A stretch of 64,000 nucleotides of DNA, taken from Pararoseomonas baculiformis (GTDB taxonomy: Bacteria; Pseudomonadota; Alphaproteobacteria; Acetobacterales; Acetobacteraceae). Shown here in pieces: positions 9,241-19,356 of the stretch. The DNA lies in contig NZ_JAGIZB010000015.1 of assembly GCF_017813395.1 (NCBI RefSeq), positions 1 through 64,000 on the forward strand. Reading direction: 5' to 3'. A program made the position numbers and the translations under genes. The stretch's first letter is position 1, and each line of letters begins with the position of its first letter. Below the pieces are notes generated by a model. The model was not told where the DNA came from, did no database searches, and saw nothing but the letters and a program-made list of their open reading frames with translations.

Positions 9241-10026
9241 TTAATCCCTGCGCTGCTGGCGAAGAGCGAGGTCGAGCAGCAGGAGCAGCACGGTCATCCC
9301 CACCAGCAGCACGGCAACCGCCGCCATGGCGGGATCCAGGTTCTCGTTGATCCCGTCCCAGATCTTCCGGGGAAGGGTGAAAACCCGGCGGGAGGCGATG
9401 AACAGCACCACCACCAGCTCATCCCAGGAATGGATGAAGGCGAAGATCGCGCCCGAGACAATGCCGGGCATGATCCGGGGCAGGATCACCCAGCGGAGTG
9501 TCTGCCCCAGCGAGGCCCCCATCCCCCGCGCGGCGCTCTCCAGCCGGGGATCGAAGGCCGCGAGCGCAGTGGAAACGGTGATGACCACATAAGGTATGCC
9601 CGTCACCCCATGGGCGATCACCACCCCGGTGAAGCTGTCCAGAAGCCCCAGCCCGGCGAAATACCGGTAGAGCCCGATTGCATAGGCGATGCTGGGGATG
9701 ATGATCGGCAGCAGCATCAGCGCCCGCACCAGCTCCGTGCTGCGGCGGGACAGCCGCCAGCAACCGATGGCGCAGAGCGTGCCCAGCACCACGGCCACCA
9801 GGGTGGAAGCCGTGGCGATGTAGGCGGATTGCAGGATGGCGTTGATCCAGGCCGGCGTGGTCAGCAAGCGGGCATAATGCTCGCCCGAAAGCGCGTGCTG
9901 CGGCAGGGAGAGGAAGCGCTGGTCGGTCAGGGAGACCGGCAGGATGATGGTGATGGGCAGGATCAGGTAGATCACCGTCGCCCAGGCGATGGTGCCGTTC
10001 AGCCAGCCCGGCCGGTATCCGCCCAT
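9241..10026 (-). CDS. ABC transporter permease, PotC-like
   Basis: A 261-residue inner-membrane permease with about six hydrophobic segments. The EAA-loop signature for the ATPase contact lies near ESAARGMGASLGQTLRWVILP (residues about 165-185). It resembles the second permease (PotC type) of spermidine/putrescine-type importers. It is 4 bases downstream of the PotB-like permease gene. Substrate specificity cannot be read from the permease. Confidence 0.93.
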   Translation of the reverse strand: MGGYRPGWLNGTIAWATVIYLILPITIILPVSLTDQRFLSLPQHALSGEHYARLLTTPAWINAILQSAYIATASTLVAVVLGTLCAIGCWRLSRRSTELVRALMLLPIIIPSIAYAIGLYRYFAGLGLLDSFTGVVIAHGVTGIPYVVITVSTALAAFDPRLESAARGMGASLGQTLRWVILPRIMPGIVSGAIFAFIHSWDELVVVLFIASRRVFTLPRKIWDGINENLDPAMAAVAVLLVGMTVLLLLLDLALRQQRRD

Positions 10027-10030
10027 CGCC

Positions 10031-10872
10031 TCAGCCCCCCGCCCCGAAGAGCCGCCGCAGATTCACCAGCCGCGAGAACACCGCGAGGGTGGCCAGGATC
10101 GCCACCACCAGCATCGTCGCCAACATGGCGCCCAGCCCCCAGCGGATGAGGTCCAGGATCTGAAGCTTGATCCATTCCGCCGCCATCAGCGTCTTGCCGC
10201 CGCCCAGGATGGCCGGGGTGATGTAGAAGCCCAGCGAGAAGATGAAGACCAGCACGCCCGCCGCGATCACCCCCGGAAGGGAGAGCGGCAGGAACACGCG
10301 CAGGAAGGCCCCTGCCCGGCTGGCCCCCAGCCCCCGGGCCGCCGCCAGCACGCGCGGGTCGATCTCCCGCATCGCCGAGAGCATGGGCAGCACCGCGTAG
10401 GGCACCATGTAGTGCACCATGCCAATGACGATGCCGAGCTCGTTCCAAACCAGGGCGAGCGGCTCCTCAATCACGCCCGCGGCCAGCAGCCCCTCATTCA
10501 CCAGCCCCTGCCGCCGCAGCAGAGTGACCCAGGCGAAGGCGCGCACCAGCACCGAGATCCAGAGCGGAACCAGCACCGCCAGCAGCCACCAGCGCTGCGC
10601 GCGCGGCCCGGCCAGCGCGATGCGATAGGCCAGCACATAGCCCAGCAGAAGCGAGATCACGGTGGTGATGAAGCCGATCCGCAGCGTGGTGCCGATCACG
10701 CGCTGCACGCTCTCGCTGGTGAAAAGCCGCTCGTAATTGCCCAGGCCGGGCTGCGGCTCCGTCACGCTGATCGCCAGCACCTGCAGAATGGGTGCGACAT
10801 AGAAGGCCGTCATCAGCAGGAAGGCAGGCATGATGAGGGCCCACCAGCCCAGCGCGTGCCGGCCCCGCGGGT

Positions 10873-10876
<4 letters not shown>
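10031..10876 (-). CDS. ABC transporter permease, PotB-like
   Basis: A 281-residue inner-membrane protein of the PotB type, with an N-terminal membrane helix (LIMPAFLLMTAFYVAPI) and the EAA loop at RVLAAARGLGASRAGAFLRV. It pairs with the PotC-like permease to form the channel of an importer powered by the ATPase encoded just upstream. Its start overlaps the ATPase stop by 4 bases, typical of coupled subunits. Confidence 0.93.
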
Positions 10877-11951
<1,075 letters not shown>

Positions 11952-11955
<4 letters not shown>

Positions 11956-12722
11956 TCGGCGTAGTCCGGCTGCTCGCGGTCCAGCTTGCGGCGCAGCGCC
12001 TGCCAGGGCAGCCAGCCCTTCACGGGGCTGTCGCCCATCTGGTCGCGCGCCCGGACCACCACATCCTCCGGCGGGATATCCAGCGGCGCGCCGCTGGACT
12101 GCGCCGCGATCTGGATGCGGCAGGACTGCTCCAGGTAATACATCCAGTAGAAGGCCTCGGCGACGGTGCGGCCCACCGTCAGCAGCCCATGGTGCCGCAG
12201 GATCATGCAGGGCTTGTCGCCCATGTCCCGCACCAGCCGCTCCCGCTCCCCCAGATTGTCGTCCGCGGCGATCCCCTCATACTCATGCACCGCGACGCGC
12301 CCATGGAACTCGGTGCTGATCTGGTTGAGCGGCAGCAGCCCACCCTTCTGCGCGGCCACGGCCATGCCGGCCAGCGTATGGGTATGCATCACGCAATGCG
12401 CCTGCGGCGCGCCCAGATGCAGCGCGGAATGAATGACGAAGCCCGCCGGGTTCACCGGCCAGGCCGTCTCCTGCGCCGGCGCCCCGGCCGCGTCCACCAG
12501 CACGAGGGACGAGGCCGTGATCTCCTCGAAGAGCAACCCGTAGGGATTGACGAGGAACCGGTGCCCCTCCCCCGGCACGCGCACCGAGAGATGGGTGAAG
12601 ACGAGGTCTGTCATGCCGAACAGCGCGATGAGCCGATAGGCCGCCGCGAGGTCGCGCCGCAGCTCCGCCTCCGTCGGCACATGGTTCGGATCGGGACGCC
12701 GGGGCGGCGGGGGAAGTGGCAC
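11952..12722 (-). CDS. Class II aldolase/adducin family protein
   Basis: A 256-residue protein of the class II aldolase/adducin family (FucA/AraD type), which usually carries zinc and acts on sugar phosphates or hydroxy acids. Expected metal-ligand histidines are visible in VMHTHTLAGMAVAA and in the later ILRHHGLLTVG. The GTG at 12722 is chosen: it comes 1 base after the stop of the dehydrogenase gene with a GGGG-rich stretch upstream, and no ATG occurs until well inside the domain. It lies between importer and dehydrogenase genes, which suggests it processes the imported compound; the substrate is unknown. Confidence 0.85.
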
Positions 12723-12723
12723 G

Positions 12724-13659
12724 TCAGTAACCCCGCTCGGGATCATACAGGTTGGGAAGAGGCCCGCCCGCCTCGAAGGCGGCGATCGCATCGGCCACGT
12801 AGCGCGCCCGTTCCCGGCGCCGCGCCACGCTCGCCACATGAGGGGTGACCGTGACCTTCGGATGGGCCCAAAGCGGGCTGTCCACGGGCAGCGGCTCGGG
12901 ATCGAACACATCCAGCACGGCGCCGGAAAGCTGCCCCGAATCCAGTGCCTCCAGCAGGTCGGGCAGCACCACATGCGGCCCGCGCGCGGCATTCACCAGG
13001 GAAGCGCCCCGCGGCAGCTTCGCAAGCAGGGCCGCATCCACGATGCCCATCGTCTCGGGCGTGGAAGGCAGCAGGCAGACCAGCACCTGGCTGCGCGCCA
13101 GGAAGGCATCCAGCTCCTCGGGCCCGGCGAAGCTCTCCGCCCCCTCCACCGTCTTGCGGGTGCGCGACCAGCCAACCACGCCGTAGCCCAGCCCGCGCAG
13201 CATCGGCACGGCCGCCGCGCCCAGCGTGCCCATGCCCATGATGCCCACGGTCAGGTCGCGCGCCGTGTCCTCGCCGACCTTGTAGGCCCAGCGGCGCTCG
13301 GCCTGGGCGATCGCGTGGTCGCGCCCGTCGCGCAGAAGGGTGAGGCAGGCCCAGGCGATGTACTCGCCCATGCGCTGCCCCGTCTCCTCGCCGCCCATCC
13401 GGACCAGCGGCACGCCGCGCGGCCAGCTCGGGTCGCGGGTGATGTGGTCCACCCCCGCGCCCAGCGAGAAGATCACCCGCAGCTTCGGCATGCTGGCAAG
13501 CCAGCCCGGCTCCGGCTCCCAGGCCAGCGCATAGGTCGCGTCTTCCACCCGGATACCCGGCGCGTCATAGGGCCTGGCCACCAGCCCCGGGCGGAACTCC
13601 GCGAGCAGGTCGCACCAACTCTGGCGCACACGCGCGCCCTCAGCCTTCACCAGAAGCAT
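12724..13659 (-). CDS. D-2-hydroxyacid dehydrogenase (glyoxylate/hydroxypyruvate reductase A-like)
   Basis: A 311-residue NAD(P)-dependent dehydrogenase. The Rossmann loop is at GIMGMGTLG (139-147), the catalytic Arg at about 226 (NAARGPHV), the acidic partner in DVFDPEPLP (250-258) and the catalytic His at about 274 (VTPHVAS). The short form with this ending resembles GhrA. It would reduce 2-keto acids or oxidise D-2-hydroxy acids in the cytosol. It sits 3 bases after the solute-binding protein gene and 1 base before the aldolase gene, so its substrate is probably linked to what the importer brings in. Confidence 0.9.
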   Translation of the reverse strand: MLLVKAEGARVRQSWCDLLAEFRPGLVARPYDAPGIRVEDATYALAWEPEPGWLASMPKLRVIFSLGAGVDHITRDPSWPRGVPLVRMGGEETGQRMGEYIAWACLTLLRDGRDHAIAQAERRWAYKVGEDTARDLTVGIMGMGTLGAAAVPMLRGLGYGVVGWSRTRKTVEGAESFAGPEELDAFLARSQVLVCLLPSTPETMGIVDAALLAKLPRGASLVNAARGPHVVLPDLLEALDSGQLSGAVLDVFDPEPLPVDSPLWAHPKVTVTPHVASVARRRERARYVADAIAAFEAGGPLPNLYDPERGY

Positions 13660-13662
13660 GAA

Positions 13663-14778
13663 TCAACCCGTGATGATGTCGATCACGTCCTGGTTCAGCT
13701 GGGCGTAATTGTCACCCCACCAATTCCCGTCCAGCGTCACCTGCTGCGCGGCATTGGCCGGATCGGTGGGGTTGAAGCGCTTGAACTCCTCCGGCACCAG
13801 CGCGGCCGCGCGCGGATTGGTCGGACCGTTGCCCAGGAACTTCAGCAGCTCCACCTGCGGCTCCGGATGGGCCAGCATGCTCGCGAGCAGCCGTTGCGAA
13901 GCCTCACCGCCCGGCGCGCCGCGCGGGATCACGAAGATGCCGGCCTGCAGCAGTCCCTGGTTCCAGATGAACTTGATCCGGCCATTCGTCTCCTGCTCCA
14001 GCACCTTCGCGCGCGTGTGCCAGATCTGGCCCATCACCGCCTCGCCCGTGCGCATGAACTGCTCGCTTTCCGAGCCATTCGCCCAGAACACCGCGTTCCG
14101 GCGAATCTCCTTCAGCTTGTTCAGGGAGGCACGCGTATCCAGCGGGTAGAGGTTCTTCGGGTCCTTCCCCAGTGCCATCTGCGCCGCATCCAGCACCGCG
14201 AGCGCGTCGCGCCGCATCAGCCGCGTACCCGGGAACTTCCGCAGGTCGTAGAAATCCGCCCAGTTTTGCGGCCCGCCATTCGGGAATTTGCTGCTGTCAT
14301 ACGCGAGCACGGAGGAGAAGGAATAAGGCGCCGCACCATGCTCGAGGGCAAAGGCCTCCGAGATCACGTCGCTCTTCTTCACGATGTCATAGTTGATCTT
14401 CGCAACCAGGTTCTGCTTGCCCAGGAGCCGCGCGGAGGTCGCTGAACTGTCGCAGATATCCCAGGTGACGGAGCCGCTATCCACCATGCTCTTGATGCGC
14501 CCGGCCGAAGGGCCCGTGCTGTTCTGCACCACCTTGAAGCCCGGATTCGCCGCCTCGAAGGGCGCGCCATAGGCGCGGGCGAAGCCCTCATTCGCGATGC
14601 CGCCCCAGTTCACCATCACCAGCTCCCGGGTGCCCTGCGCCTGAGCGGAGCCGCCGGCCGCGAGCGGCGCGAGGCCGAGCGCGCCCAGCAGGCGGAGCGC
14701 GCCGCGGCGGTCCAGCCCGCCTCGGCCGAAGGCATGCTGCGCGCGCTCGACGCAGTCCTCGTGGAAGCTCTGCAACAT
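13663..14778 (-). CDS. ABC transporter periplasmic solute-binding protein, PotD-like
   Basis: A 371-residue extracellular solute-binding protein. A twin-arginine-like leader (DRRGALRLLGALGLAP...AQAQ, residues about 22-50) precedes the mature two-lobed domain starting GTRELVMVNWGG. The fold resembles spermidine/putrescine-binding proteins, a group that also binds other amines and organic acids. The ATG at 14778 is chosen because GGGGAGAG lies 5 bases upstream; the frame runs further 5' without sense. It is the first gene of the minus-strand unit running down to ggt, divergent from the amidohydrolase gene across 112 bases that should hold both promoters. Confidence 0.92.
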   Translation of the reverse strand: MLQSFHEDCVERAQHAFGRGGLDRRGALRLLGALGLAPLAAGGSAQAQGTRELVMVNWGGIANEGFARAYGAPFEAANPGFKVVQNSTGPSAGRIKSMVDSGSVTWDICDSSATSARLLGKQNLVAKINYDIVKKSDVISEAFALEHGAAPYSFSSVLAYDSSKFPNGGPQNWADFYDLRKFPGTRLMRRDALAVLDAAQMALGKDPKNLYPLDTRASLNKLKEIRRNAVFWANGSESEQFMRTGEAVMGQIWHTRAKVLEQETNGRIKFIWNQGLLQAGIFVIPRGAPGGEASQRLLASMLAHPEPQVELLKFLGNGPTNPRAAALVPEEFKRFNPTDPANAAQQVTLDGNWWGDNYAQLNQDVIDIITG

Positions 14779-14890
14779 CGGTGCTCTCCCCTCGGCTTCG
14801 CGCCCCTTGCCGAAACGCCGGCGCGGCGCAACCCTGCCATGTCCTGAGAAGGATGCCAGCAATTTTGATACCAGCCGGGGCGCCGCCGCG

Positions 14891-16543
14891 ATGAGCCACC
14901 CACCTCTCACCCCGGAAGCGCGGCCGTCAGGCGCCGTCCCGGAGCTGATCCTGCTGAATGGCCGCGTGGCCACGATGGCAGATTCCGGGGACTGCACGGC
15001 CTTTGCCGTGCTGGATGGCAAGTTCATCGCAACAGGAGATGACCAGGCCATCCGCGCCCTCGCCGGCCCCGGCACGCGCGTGCTGAATGCCGAAGGCCGC
15101 CGCGTGATTCCCGGCATCATCGACAGCCATGCCCATCCGGACACATACGCCGTCCGGCTGCGAGGCTGGACTCTTCTCTCGCCCGAGCAGGTGGGCGACC
15201 GCACCGAGCTGCTGGCGGCCATCCGCGCCCGCTGTGCCGCCCTGCCGCCGGGCCGCTGGTTCGCCGGCCACCGGCTGAACGAGCGCGCGATCGGCGGCTA
15301 TCCCAGCCTTGCGGAGCTGGACGAGGCCACCGGCGACCGCCCCGCCTTCATCCTGCGCACCGACGCGCATATGGGCCTCGCCAATTCCGCGGCCTTCGCC
15401 GCCTGCGGCATCACGCCCGAAACCCCCGACCCGCCCTTCGGCCGATTCGACCGGGCGGATGGCAGGCTGACCGGCCTGGTGCGCGAAACAGCTGCCCATG
15501 TCTTCCTCAACGCCATCCATGGCCAGGACACCGAGGAGGACATTATCGAGGGCATGGAGATGGTGCAGGATACCTGCCTCTCCCACGGCATCACCTCCGT
15601 CTCGAATGCGCTCTGCCCCTCCAAGGCCATCCGCGCCTACCAGATGATGCGGCGCCAGGGCCGCTTCCGCATGCGGATGGGCATCATGGCCTCGGGCCGC
15701 GAGGATGGGCTGGTGGAAGCGCTGATCGCCGCCGGAATCCAGTCCGGCTTCGGCGATGCGACGCTGCGGCTCATCGGCGTGGAGTGGTGCCCGGACTGCT
15801 CTACCTCCGGCCGCACCGCCGCCTACTACGCGCCCTATCGCGGCAGGCCTGCCGAGGGCGAGCCCGTGCCGAACACCGGCATGCTTCTCTACGACAAGGA
15901 AGACCTCACCCGGCGCGCCACCGCCGCCCACAGGGCCGGGTTGCAGCTGATGATCGAGGGCGTGGGCGACCGCGGCATCGATTTCGCGCTGGACGTGATG
16001 GAGGCCGCCCTCGCCGCCCATCCCGTGCCCGACCACCGGATGCGCGTGGAGCATTGCTGCAACGTCACGCCGGACATCCTGGCCCGCCTCAGGCGCGGCG
16101 GCTTCATCGACAGCTCCGCCACGGGCTTCATGGACGAGCTGGGCGAGGCCTATGTCGCCCATCGCGGGCAGGAGGAGATGGTGAATATGTGGCCCCACCG
16201 CTCCCTGATCGATGCCGGCATCCCCGCCCCGGGCCATTCGGACTTCGCGGTGTGCCGCGCGAACCCCTTCACCGCGATCGCGGCCATGGTCACACGCCGC
16301 AGCGCCAGCGGTGCTGACCTGGATGCGCGGCAGGCCATCACCCCGCGCGAGGCCCTGGCGGCCTACACCACCCTCGGCGCCTTCGCGCAGCGCGAGGAAG
16401 ACGAGAAAGGCCGCATTGCCCCCGGCCTGCTGGCCGATTTCGCCATCCTCGACACCGATATCCTCACCTGCGATCCCACCGCCATCGCAGGCACCCGGGT
16501 GCTCTCCACCCATGTCGGCGGCATCGAGCACTTCCGGGCCTGA
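14891..16543 (+). CDS. Amidohydrolase family protein (YtcJ/amidohydrolase_3-like)
   Basis: A 550-residue metal-dependent hydrolase. After a short beta-sandwich segment, the TIM-barrel begins with the metal motif IDSHAHPD (His 80 and His 82). Later histidines in MRVEHCCNV and PGHSDFAV, with the metal-site Asp in the latter, complete a plausible site. Members hydrolyse cyclic or linear amides and imines; the YtcJ subgroup has few defined substrates. The ATG at 14891 opens the domain directly. It diverges from the ABC importer operon, so its substrate may be related, which is inference. Confidence 0.88.
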   Translation: MSHPPLTPEARPSGAVPELILLNGRVATMADSGDCTAFAVLDGKFIATGDDQAIRALAGPGTRVLNAEGRRVIPGIIDSHAHPDTYAVRLRGWTLLSPEQVGDRTELLAAIRARCAALPPGRWFAGHRLNERAIGGYPSLAELDEATGDRPAFILRTDAHMGLANSAAFAACGITPETPDPPFGRFDRADGRLTGLVRETAAHVFLNAIHGQDTEEDIIEGMEMVQDTCLSHGITSVSNALCPSKAIRAYQMMRRQGRFRMRMGIMASGREDGLVEALIAAGIQSGFGDATLRLIGVEWCPDCSTSGRTAAYYAPYRGRPAEGEPVPNTGMLLYDKEDLTRRATAAHRAGLQLMIEGVGDRGIDFALDVMEAALAAHPVPDHRMRVEHCCNVTPDILARLRRGGFIDSSATGFMDELGEAYVAHRGQEEMVNMWPHRSLIDAGIPAPGHSDFAVCRANPFTAIAAMVTRRSASGADLDARQAITPREALAAYTTLGAFAQREEDEKGRIAPGLLADFAILDTDILTCDPTAIAGTRVLSTHVGGIEHFRA

Positions 16544-16571
16544 GTACATCCGCGCGCTGGAGAACAGTTCA

Positions 16572-16601
16572 TTGGAGCACCCGCAGCGCAGCCGGCATAG
16601 T
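16572..16601 (+). promoter_or_regulatory. Candidate sigma-70-type promoter of ahpC
   Basis: TTGGAG (16572-16577) and CATAGT (16596-16601) are separated by 18 bases and lie 56 bases before the ahpC start. The match to the housekeeping consensus is partial. A small perfect hairpin (CCCGCG/CGCGGG, 16602-16616) follows immediately. Confidence 0.3.
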
Positions 16602-16657
16602 CCCGCGCGTCGCGGGCCGCGCTCTCCCGCCCCAACCCGAGCGGGAGAACCAACTGC

Positions 16658-17206
16658 ATGCTCACCATCGGCGACCAGTTCCCGACCTTCCGGCTGACCG
16701 GCGTGGTGGGCGGCCCGAAAGGCCTCGATCCGAAAACCGCCTTCACCACGGTCACGGATGCCGATGACCCCGCCCTTTGGAAGGTGGTCTTCTTCTGGCC
16801 GAAGGACTTCACGGTGCTCTGCCCCACCGAGATCACCTCCTTCGGCAGGCTGACGGACGACTTCCAGGCCCGGAATGCCGCCCTCTACGGCGTCTCGGTC
16901 GAAAGCGAACTCGCCCATATGAACTGGCGCATCCACCACGCCGACCTGCGCGACCTGCCCTTCGTCATGCTCTCCGATATCCGCCGCGAACTCTCCCAAG
17001 CCTGCGGCATCCTCGACCGCAACGAGGGCGTGCCAATGCGCGCGACCTTCATCCTGGACCCTGACGGAATCATCCGCTTCGTCTCTGTGAACGACTTCTC
17101 GGTGGGCCGTAATCCGCAGGAAGTACTGCGCGTGCTCGACGCGCTGCAGAGCGGCGAGATCTGCCCGAGCGAGTGGCGGAAAGGCGATCCCGTCCTTTCC
17201 GCATGA
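16658..17206 (+). CDS. ahpC: Peroxiredoxin AhpC
   Basis: A 182-residue 2-Cys peroxiredoxin that reduces hydrogen peroxide and organic hydroperoxides in the cytosol. The peroxidatic Cys is at about 55 in FFWPKDFTVLCPTE, a form typical of AhpC enzymes that work with AhpD. The resolving Cys is in the C-terminal EICPSEWRKGDPVLSA (about 169). No ahpD or ahpF is adjacent, so its reductant is encoded elsewhere. GCGGGAGAACC precedes the ATG. A strong intrinsic terminator follows the stop. Confidence 0.93.
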   Translation: MLTIGDQFPTFRLTGVVGGPKGLDPKTAFTTVTDADDPALWKVVFFWPKDFTVLCPTEITSFGRLTDDFQARNAALYGVSVESELAHMNWRIHHADLRDLPFVMLSDIRRELSQACGILDRNEGVPMRATFILDPDGIIRFVSVNDFSVGRNPQEVLRVLDALQSGEICPSEWRKGDPVLSA

Positions 17207-17230
17207 TCCTGGCCTGCGTCGCTTGTGGCC

Positions 17231-17266
17231 CCGGGGAGAGGAAGAAGGAATTCTTCCTCTCCCCGG
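17231..17266 (+). terminator. Intrinsic terminator of ahpC
   Basis: A perfect 16-base-pair stem (CCGGGGAGAGGAAGAA at 17231-17246 with its complement at 17251-17266) encloses a 4-base GGAA loop. A T-run (CTTTTTCT) follows after about 14 bases. It starts 25 bases after the ahpC stop. Confidence 0.75.
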
Positions 17267-17317
17267 CCCCCTCACCATCATCTTTTTCTATCAGTTGGGG
17301 CGGCTCGGCTGGTGGTG

Positions 17318-17466
17318 CGCCTCCGGTCCATGACCGGAGGCGACTGCCAAGGGCAGGATGAGGGGCAGAAACCCCTGCTTGCATCGCATCCGCGGCAGCC
17401 AGCCGGGGTTCCAAGGGCCTCAGGCCCTTGGCGGGCGAGGTCCGGAGAGGGCAGAGCCCTCTCCGG
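17318..17466. repeat. Array of three further perfect hairpins
   Basis: After the ahpC terminator come three more perfect inverted repeats: 17318-17328 with 17332-17342 (11 bp, loop CAT), 17411-17419 with 17423-17431 (9 bp, loop TCA) and 17442-17452 with 17456-17466 (11 bp, loop AGA). They fill the space between two convergent genes (ahpC and the TRAP large permease), and the last one can act as a terminator for the minus-strand operon. The common 3-base loops suggest one repeat family. Confidence 0.65.
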
Positions 17467-17481
17467 GAACCGCAGCCGGGC

Positions 17482-18762
17482 TCAGTTCCCGTAGCCGGCC
17501 AGCCGCGGCAGCCAGAGCGCGATCCCGGGAAAGGCGATCAGCAGGCCCGTCCCGAACGCCATCATCAGCATATAAGGGATGATGGAGCGGTTCACCTCGC
17601 TCAGCGGCGCGCCCGTGATGGCCTTGATCACCACCAGGTTCATCGCGACGGGCGGGCTGATCAGCGCCATTTCGAGCGAAAGCGTCAGCAGCACGCCGTA
17701 CCAGACCTTGTCGATCTCCAGCACGCCCATGGCTGGCAGGATCGCCGGCATGGTCAGCAGGATGATGCTGAAGCTCTCCAGCACAAGCCCCAGCACGAAG
17801 AGCAGCACCATCATCGCCACAAGGAAGCCGGTGCGCGAAAGCCCCATATCCGTCACCAGCGCCGCCAGCTCCTGCGGGATGCGCAGCTTGGTCAGCATGT
17901 AGCCATACACGGCCGCGCCGGCGATGATCATCAACAGCATCGCGCTGGTGCGCGTGGCATCCTGCACCCCGTCCCACAGGTCACGCCAGGTCAGGGTGCG
18001 GTAGATCAGGGCGGCGATGGCGATGGCATAGAGCGTGCCCGTCCCCGCCGCCTCGGTCGCGGTGAACACGCCCATATAGATGCCGCCCAGCACGAAGATG
18101 GGCAGTGTCATGGACCAGCCCGCGCGGCGCATGGAGGTTCCGATGCTTTCCGGCGGTGGCTCATCCGCCGGCGCCACTGCCTTGCCCTCGGTAAGGAACA
18201 CATAGGCGGCGAACAGGAAGGCCATCAGCAGCCCGGGCAGCAGCCCCGCAAGGAAAAGCGCGCCCACGCTCGTCTCGGTCACGAAGGCATAGAGCACCAT
18301 CGGCGCCGAGGGCGGGATCAGGATCCCAAGCGTGCCGCCCCCCGCCACCACGCCGAAGGCCCCGCGGCGCGACATGCCGTAGCGCAGCATCTGCGGGATG
18401 GCGATCTTGCCGATCGTCAGCGCGGTCGCGACCGAGGAGCCGGAAATGGCCGCGAACACGGTGCAGGCCAGCACGGTCGCGATCCCCACCCCGCCGCGGA
18501 TGCCGCGCAGCAGCGCGAAGGCCGCACCGTAAAGGTCGTCCACCACCCGCCCGCGGACCATCACATGGGCCATCATCATGAAGAGCGGGATGGCGACCAG
18601 CAGATAGCCGTTGATGTTCCCGATGACGATCTCGCCCAGCGCGGGAACGCCGCCCTCGACATAGAGCAGCACGCCCAGCGGCAGCAGGAACAACGCCGCG
18701 AACATCGGCAGGCCGAGATAGAGCAGGCCGATCAGCACGGCCATCAGGATCAGGAAAGACAT
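17482..18762 (-). CDS. dctM: TRAP transporter large permease (DctM)
   Basis: A 426-residue, very hydrophobic protein of the TRAP DctM family. Conserved stretches include FMMMAHVMVRG, FAAISGSSVATALTIG and GTLGILIPPSAPMVLYA. It is the ion-coupled membrane subunit that imports the solute handed over by the periplasmic DctP protein. It lies 54 bases downstream of dctQ. The operon order is dctP-dctQ-dctM, all minus strand. Confidence 0.95.
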   Translation of the reverse strand: MSFLILMAVLIGLLYLGLPMFAALFLLPLGVLLYVEGGVPALGEIVIGNINGYLLVAIPLFMMMAHVMVRGRVVDDLYGAAFALLRGIRGGVGIATVLACTVFAAISGSSVATALTIGKIAIPQMLRYGMSRRGAFGVVAGGGTLGILIPPSAPMVLYAFVTETSVGALFLAGLLPGLLMAFLFAAYVFLTEGKAVAPADEPPPESIGTSMRRAGWSMTLPIFVLGGIYMGVFTATEAAGTGTLYAIAIAALIYRTLTWRDLWDGVQDATRTSAMLLMIIAGAAVYGYMLTKLRIPQELAALVTDMGLSRTGFLVAMMVLLFVLGLVLESFSIILLTMPAILPAMGVLEIDKVWYGVLLTLSLEMALISPPVAMNLVVIKAITGAPLSEVNRSIIPYMLMMAFGTGLLIAFPGIALWLPRLAGYGN

Positions 18763-18816
18763 CGGGATCCCCGTTGGAGAAGCCGGCCAGGCCGCCAGTC
18801 CGGGCGGCCGCCGGCC

Positions 18817-19356
18817 CTACTCGCCGTGCGCCAGCGTATCGCGCGGCAATTCCTCATCGCCGCTGGGCAGGTTCTCCGGCCGCCCGCCCGTTGCCAGCAC
18901 GATGCATTGCGCCAGCGCGACCAGCAGCAGCACCGCCGACCCCACCGGCAGCAGCAGCTGGATCCACCACTCCGGCACGCCCTCGATCTCGGTCATCAGC
19001 CCGACCATGCGGGAGAACTCCACGGCCTCCCACCCAGCCCAGAGCAGGATGGCCGCCACCGCCGCCACCGAGGCGGCGCCCAGCAGATGGGCCGCCCGCG
19101 CCAGGCCAGGCCCCATCCGGCCCACCGCGACATCCACCCCGATATGCTCGAAGCGCCGCTGCGCCTCGGGCGCCGCCAGCAGCACCAGCGCCACCACCAG
19201 CCAGCCCGCCACCTTGTCGATCCAGGGCTGCGGCGTATGGAAAAGGTAGCGCGCCACCACCGATGCCCCGATCAGCACGAGGCAGACCACTGTCGAAACC
19301 GAGGCCAGGCCACAGGCGAAGCGGGACAGGAGGGCGATGGCGCGCTGCATTGTCAC
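18817..19356 (-). CDS. dctQ: TRAP transporter small permease (DctQ)
   Basis: A 179-residue protein with four hydrophobic segments, as in the TRAP small subunit. The N-terminal helix is followed by VVARYLFHTPQPWIDKVAGWLVV, the typical DctQ region. It forms a complex with DctM. Its start overlaps the dctP stop by 4 bases. The C-terminal tail after about residue 155 is hydrophilic. Confidence 0.9.
   Translation of the reverse strand: MTMQRAIALLSRFACGLASVSTVVCLVLIGASVVARYLFHTPQPWIDKVAGWLVVALVLLAAPEAQRRFEHIGVDVAVGRMGPGLARAAHLLGAASVAAVAAILLWAGWEAVEFSRMVGLMTEIEGVPEWWIQLLLPVGSAVLLLVALAQCIVLATGGRPENLPSGDEELPRDTLAHGE

Noticed and set aside
14927-17281. Long minus-strand open frame (784 codons) opposite the amidohydrolase and ahpC genes
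   Set aside because: It is the antisense shadow of two clear plus-strand genes, has no recognisable domain and spans their intergenic gap; very high GC leaves few stop codons.
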